From UBA2357 sp046295975 (GTDB lineage Bacteria > Pseudomonadota > Gammaproteobacteria > Burkholderiales > Rhodocyclaceae): a DNA stretch of 64,000 bases. The translations under genes and the position numbers were made by a program. Position 1 is the first letter of the stretch. Every line of letters starts with the position of its first letter. Of the stretch, positions 33,707 to 44,160 are shown piece after piece. A model generated the notes under the pieces. It saw only the letters and a program-made list of their open reading frames with translations, had not been told where the DNA came from and did no database searches. The stretch lies in the NCBI GenBank assembly GCA_046295975.1, contig JBKBMG010000020.1, positions 1 through 64,000 on the forward strand, given 5' to 3'.

Positions 33707-35869
33707 ATGTCGAAGCATGGTTATCCGGATGTGCCCAAGGTCGATCTGGAGGCATGGAACAAGGCCGCGGCGAAACACGCGCCCGATGGGGACGTGCGCA
33801 AGCTCGACTGGGTGACGCCCGAGGGCATTGCGGTGAAGCCGCTGTATACCGCGGCCGATCTCGCGGAGCTGCCGTTCGCCGATACGCTGCCCGGATTCGA
33901 ACCCTTCCTGCGCGGCCCGCAGCCGACCATGTATGCGGTCAAGCCGTGGACCATTCGTCAGTACGCGGGCTTTTCCACCGCTGAGGCTTCCAACGCCTTT
34001 TACCGCAAGGCACTTGCCGCCGGTGGCCAGGGTGTGTCGGTGGCCTTCGACCTCGCCACCCATCGCGGCTATGACTCCGACCACCCGCGCGTGACGGGTG
34101 ACGTCGGCAAGGCCGGGGTGGCGATCGATTCGGTGGAGGACATGAAGATCCTCTTCGACGGCATTCCGCTCGACAAGATCTCGGTGTCCATGACCATGAA
34201 CGGCGCGGTGCTGCCCATCCTCGCCGGCTACATCGTTGCCGCCGAGGAGCAGGGCGTCAGCCAGGACAAACTCTCCGGGACCATCCAGAACGACATCCTC
34301 AAGGAGTTCATGGTCCGCAACACCTACATCTACCCGCCGACGCCGTCGATGAAGATCATCGCCGACATCTTCCAGTACACGTCGGCGCATATGCCCAAGT
34401 TCAACAGCATCTCGATCTCGGGTTACCACATTCAGGAAGCGGGCGCCAACCAGGCCATCGAACTCGCCTTCACGCTCGCCGATGGCATGGAATACGTGCG
34501 CACCGGCATCAAGAGCGGCATGGACGTCGACACCTTCGCCGGCCGCCTGTCCTTCTTCTGGGCGGTGGGGATGAACTTCTATCTGGAGATCGCCAAGATG
34601 CGCGCCGCGCGCCTGCTGTGGTGGCGCATCATGAAGCAGTTCAACCCCAAGAGCCCCAAGTCGATGATGCTGCGCACCCACTCGCAGACCTCGGGCTGGT
34701 CGCTGACCGAGCAGGATCCGTACAACAACGTGGTGCGCACCACCATCGAGGCCATGGCCGCGGTGTTCGGCGGCACCCAGTCGCTGCACACCAACGCGCT
34801 CGACGAAGCCATCGCGCTGCCCACCGAGTTCTCCGCCCGTATCGCACGCAACACCCAGATCATCATTCAGGAAGAGACCCACATCTGCAACGTGGTTGAC
34901 CCCTGGGCCGGCTCCTACATGATGGAAAAGCTCACCCAGGACATGGCCGACCAGGCCTGGGCGCTGATCGAGGAGATCGAGGCCATGGGCGGCATGACCC
35001 GCGCGGTCGAGTCCGGCTGGGCGAAGATGAAGGTCGAGGAATGCGCCGCCGACAAGCAGGCGCGCATCGACTCGGGCAAGGACGTGATCGTCGGCGTGAA
35101 CAAGTACAAGCTCGCCAAGGAAGACCCGATCGAGATCCTCGACATCGACAACCACGCCGTGCGCGAGTCGCAGATTGCCCGCCTCGCCCAGGTGCGCGCC
35201 AGCCGCGACGCCGCCGCGGTGCAGGCGGCACTCGATGCGCTGACCCAGTGCGCCGAGTCCGGCCAAGGCAATCTGCTGGATCTGTCGGTGAAGGCCATTC
35301 GCCTGCGTGCTACCGTGGGTGAGGTATCCGACGCGCTGGAGAAGGTCTTCGGCCGGTATCGTGCCAACCCGCAAGCCGTGTCCGGCGTGTATGGAGCCGT
35401 GGTGGAAAACGACAGTGACTGGAAGGAACTGAAGGCCGAAATCGAGACCTTCGTCGCCGAGGAAGGGCGCCGCCCGCGCATCATGATCGCCAAGCTGGGC
35501 CAGGACGGCCACGACCGCGGCGCCAAGGTGGTGGCCTCGGCCTTCGCCGACCTGGGTTTCGACATCGACATCGGCCCGCTCTTCCAGACCCCGGAAGAAG
35601 CCGCGCGCCACGCGGTGGAGAACGACGTGCACGCGGTCGGCTGCTCCAGCCTCGCCGCCGGCCACAAGACCCTGGTGCCGCAAATCGTCAATGAGTTGAA
35701 GAAGCTCGGTGCCGACGACATCATCGTCTTCGTCGGCGGGGTGATCCCGGCGCAGGACTATGATGCGCTGTATGCCGCCGGTGCCAAGGGCATCTTCGGC
35801 CCGGGCACCCCCATCCCCAAGGCCGCGCGCGAAGTGCTGAAGCAGATTCGCGCCGCCAAGACGGCTTGA
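33707..35869 (+). CDS. mcm: Methylmalonyl-CoA mutase, single-chain form
   Basis: A 720-residue B12 enzyme that interconverts (R)-methylmalonyl-CoA and succinyl-CoA, the last step of propionate entry into the TCA cycle. The N-terminal TIM-barrel catalytic domain covers about 1-560, with RQYAGFSTAEASN and the substrate-site region near 80-95. The C-terminal cobalamin domain has the B12 His602 in the D-x-H-x2-G motif GQDGHDRG. One polypeptide carries both activities, as in ScpA and the human enzyme. The ATG at 33707 gives the usual N terminus. Downstream follow meaB (its chaperone), pccB and pccA, with a toxin-antitoxin-like pair in between. No epimerase gene is present in the window. Confidence 0.95.
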   Translation: MSKHGYPDVPKVDLEAWNKAAAKHAPDGDVRKLDWVTPEGIAVKPLYTAADLAELPFADTLPGFEPFLRGPQPTMYAVKPWTIRQYAGFSTAEASNAFYRKALAAGGQGVSVAFDLATHRGYDSDHPRVTGDVGKAGVAIDSVEDMKILFDGIPLDKISVSMTMNGAVLPILAGYIVAAEEQGVSQDKLSGTIQNDILKEFMVRNTYIYPPTPSMKIIADIFQYTSAHMPKFNSISISGYHIQEAGANQAIELAFTLADGMEYVRTGIKSGMDVDTFAGRLSFFWAVGMNFYLEIAKMRAARLLWWRIMKQFNPKSPKSMMLRTHSQTSGWSLTEQDPYNNVVRTTIEAMAAVFGGTQSLHTNALDEAIALPTEFSARIARNTQIIIQEETHICNVVDPWAGSYMMEKLTQDMADQAWALIEEIEAMGGMTRAVESGWAKMKVEECAADKQARIDSGKDVIVGVNKYKLAKEDPIEILDIDNHAVRESQIARLAQVRASRDAAAVQAALDALTQCAESGQGNLLDLSVKAIRLRATVGEVSDALEKVFGRYRANPQAVSGVYGAVVENDSDWKELKAEIETFVAEEGRRPRIMIAKLGQDGHDRGAKVVASAFADLGFDIDIGPLFQTPEEAARHAVENDVHAVGCSSLAAGHKTLVPQIVNELKKLGADDIIVFVGGVIPAQDYDALYAAGAKGIFGPGTPIPKAAREVLKQIRAAKTA

Positions 35870-35906
35870 ACGAACTTTCCAGCCGGTTGTTGCGAAGGAG
35901 AAAAGC

Positions 35907-36134
35907 ATGAGCGATTCGATTTCCAGGATCACCCTGGAGCCCGGCAAACGTGGCGGGCGCCCGTGCATACGCGGCATGCGCGTTACCGTTTATGACGTGC
36001 TTGGCTGGCTGGCTTCGGGCATGAGCGAGACCGATATTCTTGCAGACTATCCGGAACTGGAGCACGAGGACATTCTCGCCTGCCTGATGTTTGCGGCGAC
36101 GCGTGAATCCCGCCTGACGAGGCTTGCGGCTTGA
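35907..36134 (+). CDS. DUF433 antitoxin-like protein, 75 aa
   Basis: A small protein matching the DUF433 family: ISRITLEPGKRGGRPCIRGMRVTVYDVLGWLASGMSETDIL, a helix-turn-helix-like region often found in antitoxins paired with DUF5615 (PIN-like) toxins. It is 37 bases after mcm with a GAAGGAG ribosome site and its stop overlaps the start of the next gene. It probably binds and inactivates the product of the next gene and represses the pair. Confidence 0.85.
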   Translation: MSDSISRITLEPGKRGGRPCIRGMRVTVYDVLGWLASGMSETDILADYPELEHEDILACLMFAATRESRLTRLAA

Positions 36135-36463
36135 AGCTGCTGCTCGACCAGAACCTGTCCAGGCGTCTGCTGGCCGACCTCGAGGCGCTATTTCCGGGGT
36201 CTGCGCATGTGCAGTTGTTGGGCATGGAGTCGGCGAGTGACATGGAGTTGTGGCGCTTCGCCGCGGAGGAACGGTACGCCATCCTGACCAAGGACGTCGA
36301 TTTTCTGGAGATACAGCTGGTGCGCGGTTACCCGCCCAAGATCGTGTGGCTGAACTGCGGCAATGTTTCCAATGTCGCGGTGCGAACCCGCTTGCTTGCG
36401 AACGCGGAAGCAATCCGCTGTGCGCTGCAGGACGACGAGATCGGTGTTGTCGAAATTGACTGA
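36131..36463 (+). CDS. DUF5615 PIN-like protein, toxin candidate
   Basis: A 110-residue protein of the DUF5615 (Mut7-C-like PIN) type. Asp6 in KLLLDQNLS, Asp52-type acidic positions near MELWRFA, and ILTKDVDFLEIQ (Asp75, Asp77) give the acidic site expected of PIN-like ribonucleases. It starts with TTG at 36131, overlapping the TGA of the DUF433 gene. The pair is a plausible type II toxin-antitoxin unit, but many chromosomal copies of this pair have no proven toxicity. Meanwhile meaB begins 11 bases after its stop, so transcription of the propionate genes runs through it. Confidence 0.82.
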   Translation: MKLLLDQNLSRRLLADLEALFPGSAHVQLLGMESASDMELWRFAAEERYAILTKDVDFLEIQLVRGYPPKIVWLNCGNVSNVAVRTRLLANAEAIRCALQDDEIGVVEID

Positions 36464-36473
36464 GAGGGCGTGT

Positions 36474-37457
36474 GTGACGGGTGTCTCCAATGCCGCCGAC
36501 CGCGCCCTGGTCGACGGCGTGCTGGCGCGCCAGCTGCGCCCGTTGGCGAAGACCATCACGCTGATCGAATCGCAGCGTGCGGACCACAAGGCGCGCGCGC
36601 ATGCGGTGCTGGAAGCGCTGCTGCCGCATACCGGCGGGGCGATGCGGGTGGGGATTTCCGGGGTGCCAGGGGTGGGCAAGTCCACCTTCATCGAGGCGCT
36701 TGGCCTGTATCTCATCGAGCAGGGGTTGCGGGTGGCGGTGCTGGCGGTGGATCCGTCGTCCTCGCTTACCGGCGGCTCCATTCTCGGCGACAAGACGCGC
36801 ATGGAGTTGCTGTCGCAGCGCACCGAGGCCTATATCCGGCCCAGCCCCTCGGCCGGCTCGCTGGGCGGGGTGGCGGAGAAGACGCGCGAGACGCTGCTGG
36901 TGTGCGAGGCCGCCGGCTTCGACGTGATCATCGTCGAGACCGTGGGGGTCGGGCAGTCGGAGACCGCGGTCGCCAACATGACCGACATCTTCTGCCTGCT
37001 GCAACTGCCCAATGCCGGCGACGACTTGCAGGGCATCAAGAAGGGGATCATGGAGCTGGCCGACCTGGTGGTGGTGAACAAGGCCGACCTGGACCCGGCC
37101 GCCGCCACCCGCGCGCAGGCGCAACTGAAGACCGCGCTGCACATGCTGCGCCCGGCCAGCCCCAACTGGAGCCCGCCGGTGCTCACCTTGTCGGCGTTGA
37201 AGAAGGAAGGCGTGGCGGCGTTCTGGCGCACGCTGTGTGACTATCGCGAGACCATGGAAAAAAGCGGTGAGTTCGAGGCCAAGCGCCGCCATCAGGCCCA
37301 GGCCTGGATGTGGGACCTGATCGATGCCGAGCTGCGCGGCCGTTTCCGCCGTCACCCGCAGGTGCGTGCGGAACTGGGCGGGCTGACCGCGGCGGTGGCC
37401 CGTGGCGAGACCACGCCGTCGGCCGCGGCGCAACGGCTGCTGCAGTTCCTGAATTGA
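36474..37457 (+). CDS. meaB: Methylmalonyl-CoA mutase chaperone GTPase (MeaB)
   Basis: A 327-residue G3E-type GTPase that protects and reloads methylmalonyl-CoA mutase with adenosylcobalamin. Walker A is GISGVPGVGKST (about 59-70). The switch region includes VDPSSSLTGGSILGDKTRM, the DxxG-type element is in ETVGVGQSE and the guanine motif is NKAD (about 195-198). A C-terminal helix dimerises the protein. The start is taken as the GTG at 36474 with GAGAGGG upstream. An ATG at 36363 lies inside the toxin gene and gives unrelated residues. Confidence 0.93.
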   Translation: MTGVSNAADRALVDGVLARQLRPLAKTITLIESQRADHKARAHAVLEALLPHTGGAMRVGISGVPGVGKSTFIEALGLYLIEQGLRVAVLAVDPSSSLTGGSILGDKTRMELLSQRTEAYIRPSPSAGSLGGVAEKTRETLLVCEAAGFDVIIVETVGVGQSETAVANMTDIFCLLQLPNAGDDLQGIKKGIMELADLVVVNKADLDPAAATRAQAQLKTALHMLRPASPNWSPPVLTLSALKKEGVAAFWRTLCDYRETMEKSGEFEAKRRHQAQAWMWDLIDAELRGRFRRHPQVRAELGGLTAAVARGETTPSAAAQRLLQFLN

Positions 37458-37517
37458 AGAAAGCCGTTCGGCGTGCTTGCCGCGCCGGGCAAACGGAAAA
37501 CTGTAAGGAGGTCATCA

Positions 37518-39050
<1,533 letters not shown>

Positions 39051-39092
39051 TCCGTTCGGGCTGAGACTGTCGAAGCCCATCGCTGTGTGTTC

Positions 39093-39121
39093 GTTCGTCC
39101 TTCGACAAGCTCAGGACGAAC
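39093..39121. repeat. Interspersed short palindrome (pccB-pccA copy)
   Basis: GTTCGTCCT and AGGACGAAC pair across the family core TCGACAAGC. It lies in the 91-base pccB-pccA gap and ends five bases before the ribosome site (GGAGG) of pccA, so it could form an RNA hairpin that tunes pccA translation. Confidence 0.75.
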
Positions 39122-39141
39122 GGACGGAGGAAATCCCGAAC

Positions 39142-41133
39142 ATGTTCAAGAAAATTCTGATCGCAAACCGCGGGGAGATTGCCTGCCGGGTCATCAAGAC
39201 CGCCCGCAAGATGGGCATTCAGACCGTGGCAGTGTATTCCGAGGCCGACCGCGACGCGCTGCACGTGGACCTGGCCGATGAGGCGGTGTGCATAGGTCCG
39301 GCGCCGTCCAAGGAATCCTACCTGGTGATGGACCGCATCATCGCCGCCTGCAAGGAAACGGGGGCCGAGGCGGTGCATCCGGGCTACGGCTTCCTGTCCG
39401 AGAACGCCGAGTTCTCGCGCCGGCTGGAAGAGGAAGGCATCAAGTTCATCGGCCCCAAGCACTACTCCGTGGCCAAGATGGGCGACAAGATCGAGTCCAA
39501 GAAGCTCGCCATCGAAGCCCGGGTGAACACCATTCCCGGCTACAACGACCCGATCGACACGCCCGAGCAAGCGGTGGAGATCGCCAAGGGCATCGGCTAC
39601 CCGGTGATGATCAAGGCTTCCGCGGGCGGGGGCGGCAAGGGCTTGCGCGTCGCCTTCAACGACAAGGAAGCGTTCGAGGGCTTTGCCTCGTGCCGCAACG
39701 AGGCCAAGAACGCCTTTGGCGACGACCGCGTGTTCATAGAGAAATACGTGCTCGAGCCACGCCACATCGAAATCCAGGTGCTGGGCGACAGCCATGGCAA
39801 CTACGTGTATCTGAACGAGCGTGACTGCTCGATCCAGCGCCGCCACCAGAAGGTCATCGAAGAGGCACCGAGCCCCTTCGTCGATCCCGAGATGCGCCGC
39901 GCCATGGGCGAGCAGGCGGTGGCTCTGGCACGGGCGGTGAGCTATGAGTCGGCCGGTACGGTCGAGTTCGTCGTCTCCGGCGCGACCAAGGAGTTCTACT
40001 TCCTGGAGATGAACACCCGCCTGCAGGTCGAACATCCGGTCACCGAACTGATCACCGGGCTGGACCTGGTCGAGCAGATGATCCGCGTGGCGGCCGGCGA
40101 GAAGCTGCCGATCAGCCAGGCCGACGTCAAGATCAACGGCTGGGCGATGGAATGCCGCATCAACGCGGAAGACCCCTTCCGTGGCTTCCTGCCCTCCACC
40201 GGCCGCCTGGTGAAGTTCCAGCCGCCGGCCGAGGTGGACGGTCAGGTGCGCGTCGATACCGGCGTCTATGAAGGCGGCGAGATCTCGATGTACTACGACT
40301 CGATGATCGCCAAGCTGATCACCCATGGCGCCAACCGCGACCAGGCCATCGAACGCATGCGCGAGGCGCTCAACGCCTTCGTGATCCGCGGCATCAGTTC
40401 GAACATCCCCTTCCAGGCCGCGCTGATGCAGCATCCGCGCTTCGTCTCGGGCATGTTCAACACCGGCTTCATCGCCGAGGAGTATCCCAAGGGTTTCGAC
40501 GCTTCGATGGTGCCGCACGACGACCCCTTGTTGTTCGTCACCGTCGCGGCGGCGCTGCACCGGCGCATCGAGGACCGCGATGCGACTATCTCGGGCCAGA
40601 TGCCGGGGCACGAGCGCACGGTGGGTGAGGACTACACGGTGATCCGCGGCAACGAGCGCACCCTGGTCAAGGTGTGCCCGGTCGCCGGTGGCTACGCGGT
40701 GACGGTGGGGGGTGAAGTGTTCACCGTACTCACCGACTGGGCCTTCGGCCAGACGCTGGCGAGCGGCAGTGTGAACGGCAAGGCCTTCACCATGCAGGTC
40801 GAGCGCAGCGGCCTCAAGGTGCAACTCGACCACGCCGGCACCCGCGCCACCCTCATGGTGATGAGCGCGCGCTGGGCCGAGCTGCATGCGCTGATGCCGG
40901 TCAAGCTGCCGCCGGATCTGTCCAAGTTCCTGTTGTCGCCGATGCCCGGGCTGCTGCGCGAGATCGCGGTCAGCGAGGGGCAGGACGTGAAGGCCGGCGA
41001 AACCCTGGCGGTGATCGAGGCGATGAAGATGGAAAACGTGCTCAAGGCCGAGCAGGACGGCAAGGTGAAGAAGGTCGTTGCCAAACCGGGTGCCAGCCTG
41101 TCGGTGGACGAGATCATCGTCGAGTTCGAGTAG
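39142..41133 (+). CDS. pccA: Propionyl-CoA carboxylase alpha subunit (biotin carboxylase)
   Basis: A 663-residue biotin-dependent subunit. The N-terminal biotin carboxylase domain (about 1-450) has KILIANRGEIACRVI, the ATP loop ASAGGGGKG and EMNTRLQVEHPVTE. The middle BT domain (about 470-580) links it to the beta subunit. The C-terminal biotinyl domain has the biotin lysine, about Lys629, in IEAMKMENVL. It carboxylates biotin with ATP and bicarbonate, and PccB then transfers the carboxyl group. Length and domain order fit PccA better than the shorter AccC. It ends the propionyl-CoA block, with an unrelated unit following 31 bases on. Confidence 0.94.
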   Translation: MFKKILIANRGEIACRVIKTARKMGIQTVAVYSEADRDALHVDLADEAVCIGPAPSKESYLVMDRIIAACKETGAEAVHPGYGFLSENAEFSRRLEEEGIKFIGPKHYSVAKMGDKIESKKLAIEARVNTIPGYNDPIDTPEQAVEIAKGIGYPVMIKASAGGGGKGLRVAFNDKEAFEGFASCRNEAKNAFGDDRVFIEKYVLEPRHIEIQVLGDSHGNYVYLNERDCSIQRRHQKVIEEAPSPFVDPEMRRAMGEQAVALARAVSYESAGTVEFVVSGATKEFYFLEMNTRLQVEHPVTELITGLDLVEQMIRVAAGEKLPISQADVKINGWAMECRINAEDPFRGFLPSTGRLVKFQPPAEVDGQVRVDTGVYEGGEISMYYDSMIAKLITHGANRDQAIERMREALNAFVIRGISSNIPFQAALMQHPRFVSGMFNTGFIAEEYPKGFDASMVPHDDPLLFVTVAAALHRRIEDRDATISGQMPGHERTVGEDYTVIRGNERTLVKVCPVAGGYAVTVGGEVFTVLTDWAFGQTLASGSVNGKAFTMQVERSGLKVQLDHAGTRATLMVMSARWAELHALMPVKLPPDLSKFLLSPMPGLLREIAVSEGQDVKAGETLAVIEAMKMENVLKAEQDGKVKKVVAKPGASLSVDEIIVEFE

Positions 41134-41164
41134 GCTTCGGGTTCTTCCATTTCCCGCCACCGCC

Positions 41165-42106
41165 ATGGCTGATGATCCGTCTCGCGTCCCGCAATGGGTT
41201 CGGTCGGGCAGACCGGCCGAAATCCGGGCCGAGACGGGCGAGGCCTGGGTGCCGCCTGCCAATCCCCGCGGCGAGCAGGCTGGGAGCCGTGCGGGCCTGA
41301 GTGCGGGCCCGCATCGTGACCTGTCCACCAGCCGGATACCGGAGCGCGGTCCGATTGCGGCCGGGGTCGCCAAGCTCAGGGCGGCGGGTGCGGCGCTCGA
41401 ATTGATGGTCGGCGTGATCATCCTGATGATCTCGCCGGTCGCGTTCGTCGCCTTGGTCGTGATGCAGGCCAAATGGGCACTGACGCTCGGGCTGCTGAGC
41501 ACGGCCGCGCATGCGTTCTGGCGCGCCCGCTTCGATGGCTGGGCCGAGCGCGCTGCGGTTGATGGCATGCGTTGGCAGGGGCATGCGAAGTTGCTGCTGC
41601 TCACCTTGTTTCTCAACTGCATGTTCTGGGGCATGTTGCTGGCGCAAATGGTGCCGGCGGCGTGGGTGGCCGAGTTCAACGCCGGCGCGCCGGGCTGGCT
41701 GGCGGACCGCAACTGGGAACGGTGGTCCGAGCCGTTCAGCCGGGCCATCGAGCTCTTCGTTGCCACGTCGTTCGTGGAGTTGCTGGCCTATCTGCTGGCC
41801 CTGGTGCCTTTTTTCGCGCCACCGGTGCTGCTCTGCGTGTTCGCCACCCGGTACTGGCTCAGAAGACCCGATCTGGACCTGCTCTTTCTCTTGCGCGCGC
41901 TATTCGTCGGCCTGCTCGTCTGCTACGGCGGGTACCTCGTCTTCCAGGACGAGCTCTGGCGTCTGTTCTGGGGTATCAATGGCTATCTTCTCTGGAAGGG
42001 GAGCGATGTGTTCGCCCTGCTGACCATCCTGTTCGTTGGCTTCATTCCGTTCCGCATCGTAGCCCTGTTGCGCGGCGGTCACTGGTTGCGCAGGCTCTTC
42101 GCATGA
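41165..42106 (+). CDS. Multi-pass membrane protein of unknown function
   Basis: A 313-residue protein I cannot assign. The first 65 residues are hydrophilic and rich in Arg, Pro and Ser. About five or six hydrophobic helices follow (for example about 78-102, 137-162, 195-225, 237-257 and 277-300). Between helices are short basic loops, such as RARFDGWAERAAVDGMRW, which point inward. No transport, enzyme or signal motif was recognised. It overlaps the next gene by four bases (ATGA), which in turn overlaps a lipoprotein gene the same way. The three should be made together and may form one envelope complex. Confidence 0.75.
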   Translation: MADDPSRVPQWVRSGRPAEIRAETGEAWVPPANPRGEQAGSRAGLSAGPHRDLSTSRIPERGPIAAGVAKLRAAGAALELMVGVIILMISPVAFVALVVMQAKWALTLGLLSTAAHAFWRARFDGWAERAAVDGMRWQGHAKLLLLTLFLNCMFWGMLLAQMVPAAWVAEFNAGAPGWLADRNWERWSEPFSRAIELFVATSFVELLAYLLALVPFFAPPVLLCVFATRYWLRRPDLDLLFLLRALFVGLLVCYGGYLVFQDELWRLFWGINGYLLWKGSDVFALLTILFVGFIPFRIVALLRGGHWLRRLFA

Positions 42107-44160
42107 ACCCGAAGTACGGGGCGGGGTGTCGTTCGAACCCGGGCGCCGTGGGCGCGGCGGCCGCCAGCGTCGGGCGCTGGCTGGTATTGCTGCTGCTCCC
42201 GGTTTTTGTCGGCAGCGCGCTCGGCATGCAGGACTTCATCGTGCTGGAAGCGACGCTGAACGGTTACAGCCACTCGGTGGACGACGTGGTGGTGCTGGAT
42301 CCGGAGGACGGCCGCATCCTGCAGGTCCTGCCGATGACGCCGATGTCGCCGGCGCAACGGGCACCACGCGCGCCGCTCGAATTGCGCCTGTATCCAAGCC
42401 GGGATACCGTCGTGGCCCGCTCGGGGCAGACGCTGGCGCGCAACCGGGTCATCAACCATGGCAATGCCAACCGCCGTCTCCACAGCTATGTATGGCGCAT
42501 GGCCTCGGGCGAGTTGTTGTTCACCTCGGCAGGGGGCTACGGGTTTGCGCTGCTGGGGGAGGAGGGCGACCACCTGGCGGTGCTGGTCGAGGAACCGGCA
42601 ACTGCCGTGACCGAGTTCCAGGTCTGGGACGTTGTCGAAGGTCGTCCCGTGTTCGCGGCGCGCTTTCCCGAGGCGTTGCGGGTGAGGGCGCATCGAACGG
42701 ATTCGCCGCGTTTCGCGGTGTTTTCGCTGGACGATGGTTTCGTCATGGTGTGGGATCAGCGCCAGCGTCAGCTGCACCGGATCGCCATGCCGGAGAGCAG
42801 GCGACTGGCGCAAGACCAGCATGCCGCGTTGGCGAGCGTGCAGCGCGGTGCGATCGAGGTTTCTGCCGACGATCGCTGGCTGGCTTTTCGCACCGCCCCG
42901 TCGCAGCGCGATCCGTCATACGGGCTCCATCTTGTCGACCTCCAGGCGTCCGGCCCGCTCACGTCGGTCGAGATGGGTGCATCCGGTGCGCTTCTGGGCA
43001 ATCCCTTCAGGTGGGTGGGGTTCGGAGCCCATCTGCTGGGTGAGGGCGACGGTGCGCTGCATCGCCTGGCCGTGCCGACGGGGCAGCACGGGGGGCGATG
43101 GACGCCGAAGGCGTGGGTCGCGCAGGACCGTTCGGCTGCGGCCTGTGCCGAGCCTTCGCGGCGCAACTCACGCGCGTGTCAGCGTGCCCGCGAGCGCGAC
43201 CAGGCCCGACGGGCGTTCGTGCCGGCGGATGCCTTTCTAGAGGCGCTGCAGGTCGATGTTCGGAGCACCTATATCGCAAGCAATGATGGCAGGACCCTGG
43301 TTGTCTGGGATGCCTACAATGGTCGCCCTATCGTGCTCGATGCGAGTCGCTTTCCGCCTCTGGAAGTGTCGCCCGAACGGCCGGACGGCTCCGACGTGGC
43401 CGCCCTGTACCAGTTTCGCCCGGGCATTCCGCTGGACGATGGCCGTCTTGGGCGCCCCGGTGAGCTGCGTTTCAGCCATTTCGGCCGCCATCTGGTCGTG
43501 CTGAAGGCGCGCGGTACCACAACCGCCGATCGCCATGTGAGCGTGGGGGCCTACGCGATACCTGGCCTCGAATACGTTGCGGATCTCAATCCGTCAGTCG
43601 ACGCGTATCTGCTTGCGCGCGCCGTCAGCCCGTCGCTGCACGATATTGCGCTGTGCCGGCAGCAGCCGTCGATCTGCCAGAACGACCCCTTGCACCCGCA
43701 GCACGACGCGATCATCGCCGAACGGGCGCGAATCGAGTCGGAGGCCGCGCTGCGCGCGCACGCGGACGCTGCCGCGCCGGCGCCGCGACACGAGTCCTGG
43801 ATGGAACCGAACCCCGGGCGGGCGCGCGTCTCTGCGCCCGAGCTATGCGCGACGCTGCGGCGGATACCACGTCCGATACAAGGCGAGCCGTACTACATCG
43901 ACGGGCGCTATGCGGGGATCCGGGTTGCCGGCCAGGGGGAGTTCATCGCAAGTCTCGCCGACATCCCGTTCCGCGACGGCGACATTCTGTTCGACGGTGG
44001 GTGGTGCGCCGAGCGCGCATGCTCGGCGGACGAGTTTGCGGCGGCGATGCGCCGGATCTGCGAGTCGAGAGGCCGTGGCCTCGTGCGTGCGTTCGTGCTG
44101 GAGGTCGGCTCCGCCGAGCCGTCGCGCGACAGGACGTGGATATTGATGGAGAAGCAATGA
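42103..44160 (+). CDS. Large exported propeller-like protein of unknown function
   Basis: A 685-residue protein with an N-terminal hydrophobic segment (about 25-42, VGRWLVLLLLPVFVGSALG) that acts as a signal peptide or anchor. The remainder looks like repeated beta sheets: FAVFSLDDGFVMVWDQRQRQLHRI, ISADDRWLAF-type EVSADDRWLAF, and VRSTYIASNDGRTLVVWDAYNGRPIVL are WD40-like blades. The C-terminal third (after about 560) is a different domain with several Cys, including GGWCAERACSADEFAAAMRRIC and no enzymatic motif. It overlaps both neighbours by four bases. Function is unknown; a scaffold for protein contacts in the periplasm is a reasonable guess from the propeller part. Confidence 0.75.
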   Translation: MNPKYGAGCRSNPGAVGAAAASVGRWLVLLLLPVFVGSALGMQDFIVLEATLNGYSHSVDDVVVLDPEDGRILQVLPMTPMSPAQRAPRAPLELRLYPSRDTVVARSGQTLARNRVINHGNANRRLHSYVWRMASGELLFTSAGGYGFALLGEEGDHLAVLVEEPATAVTEFQVWDVVEGRPVFAARFPEALRVRAHRTDSPRFAVFSLDDGFVMVWDQRQRQLHRIAMPESRRLAQDQHAALASVQRGAIEVSADDRWLAFRTAPSQRDPSYGLHLVDLQASGPLTSVEMGASGALLGNPFRWVGFGAHLLGEGDGALHRLAVPTGQHGGRWTPKAWVAQDRSAAACAEPSRRNSRACQRARERDQARRAFVPADAFLEALQVDVRSTYIASNDGRTLVVWDAYNGRPIVLDASRFPPLEVSPERPDGSDVAALYQFRPGIPLDDGRLGRPGELRFSHFGRHLVVLKARGTTTADRHVSVGAYAIPGLEYVADLNPSVDAYLLARAVSPSLHDIALCRQQPSICQNDPLHPQHDAIIAERARIESEAALRAHADAAAPAPRHESWMEPNPGRARVSAPELCATLRRIPRPIQGEPYYIDGRYAGIRVAGQGEFIASLADIPFRDGDILFDGGWCAERACSADEFAAAMRRICESRGRGLVRAFVLEVGSAEPSRDRTWILMEKQ

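Noticed and set aside
35907..36463. Calling the DUF433/DUF5615 pair a proven toxin-antitoxin system
   Set aside because: The families fit, but many chromosomal copies show no toxicity; only a candidate label is supported.
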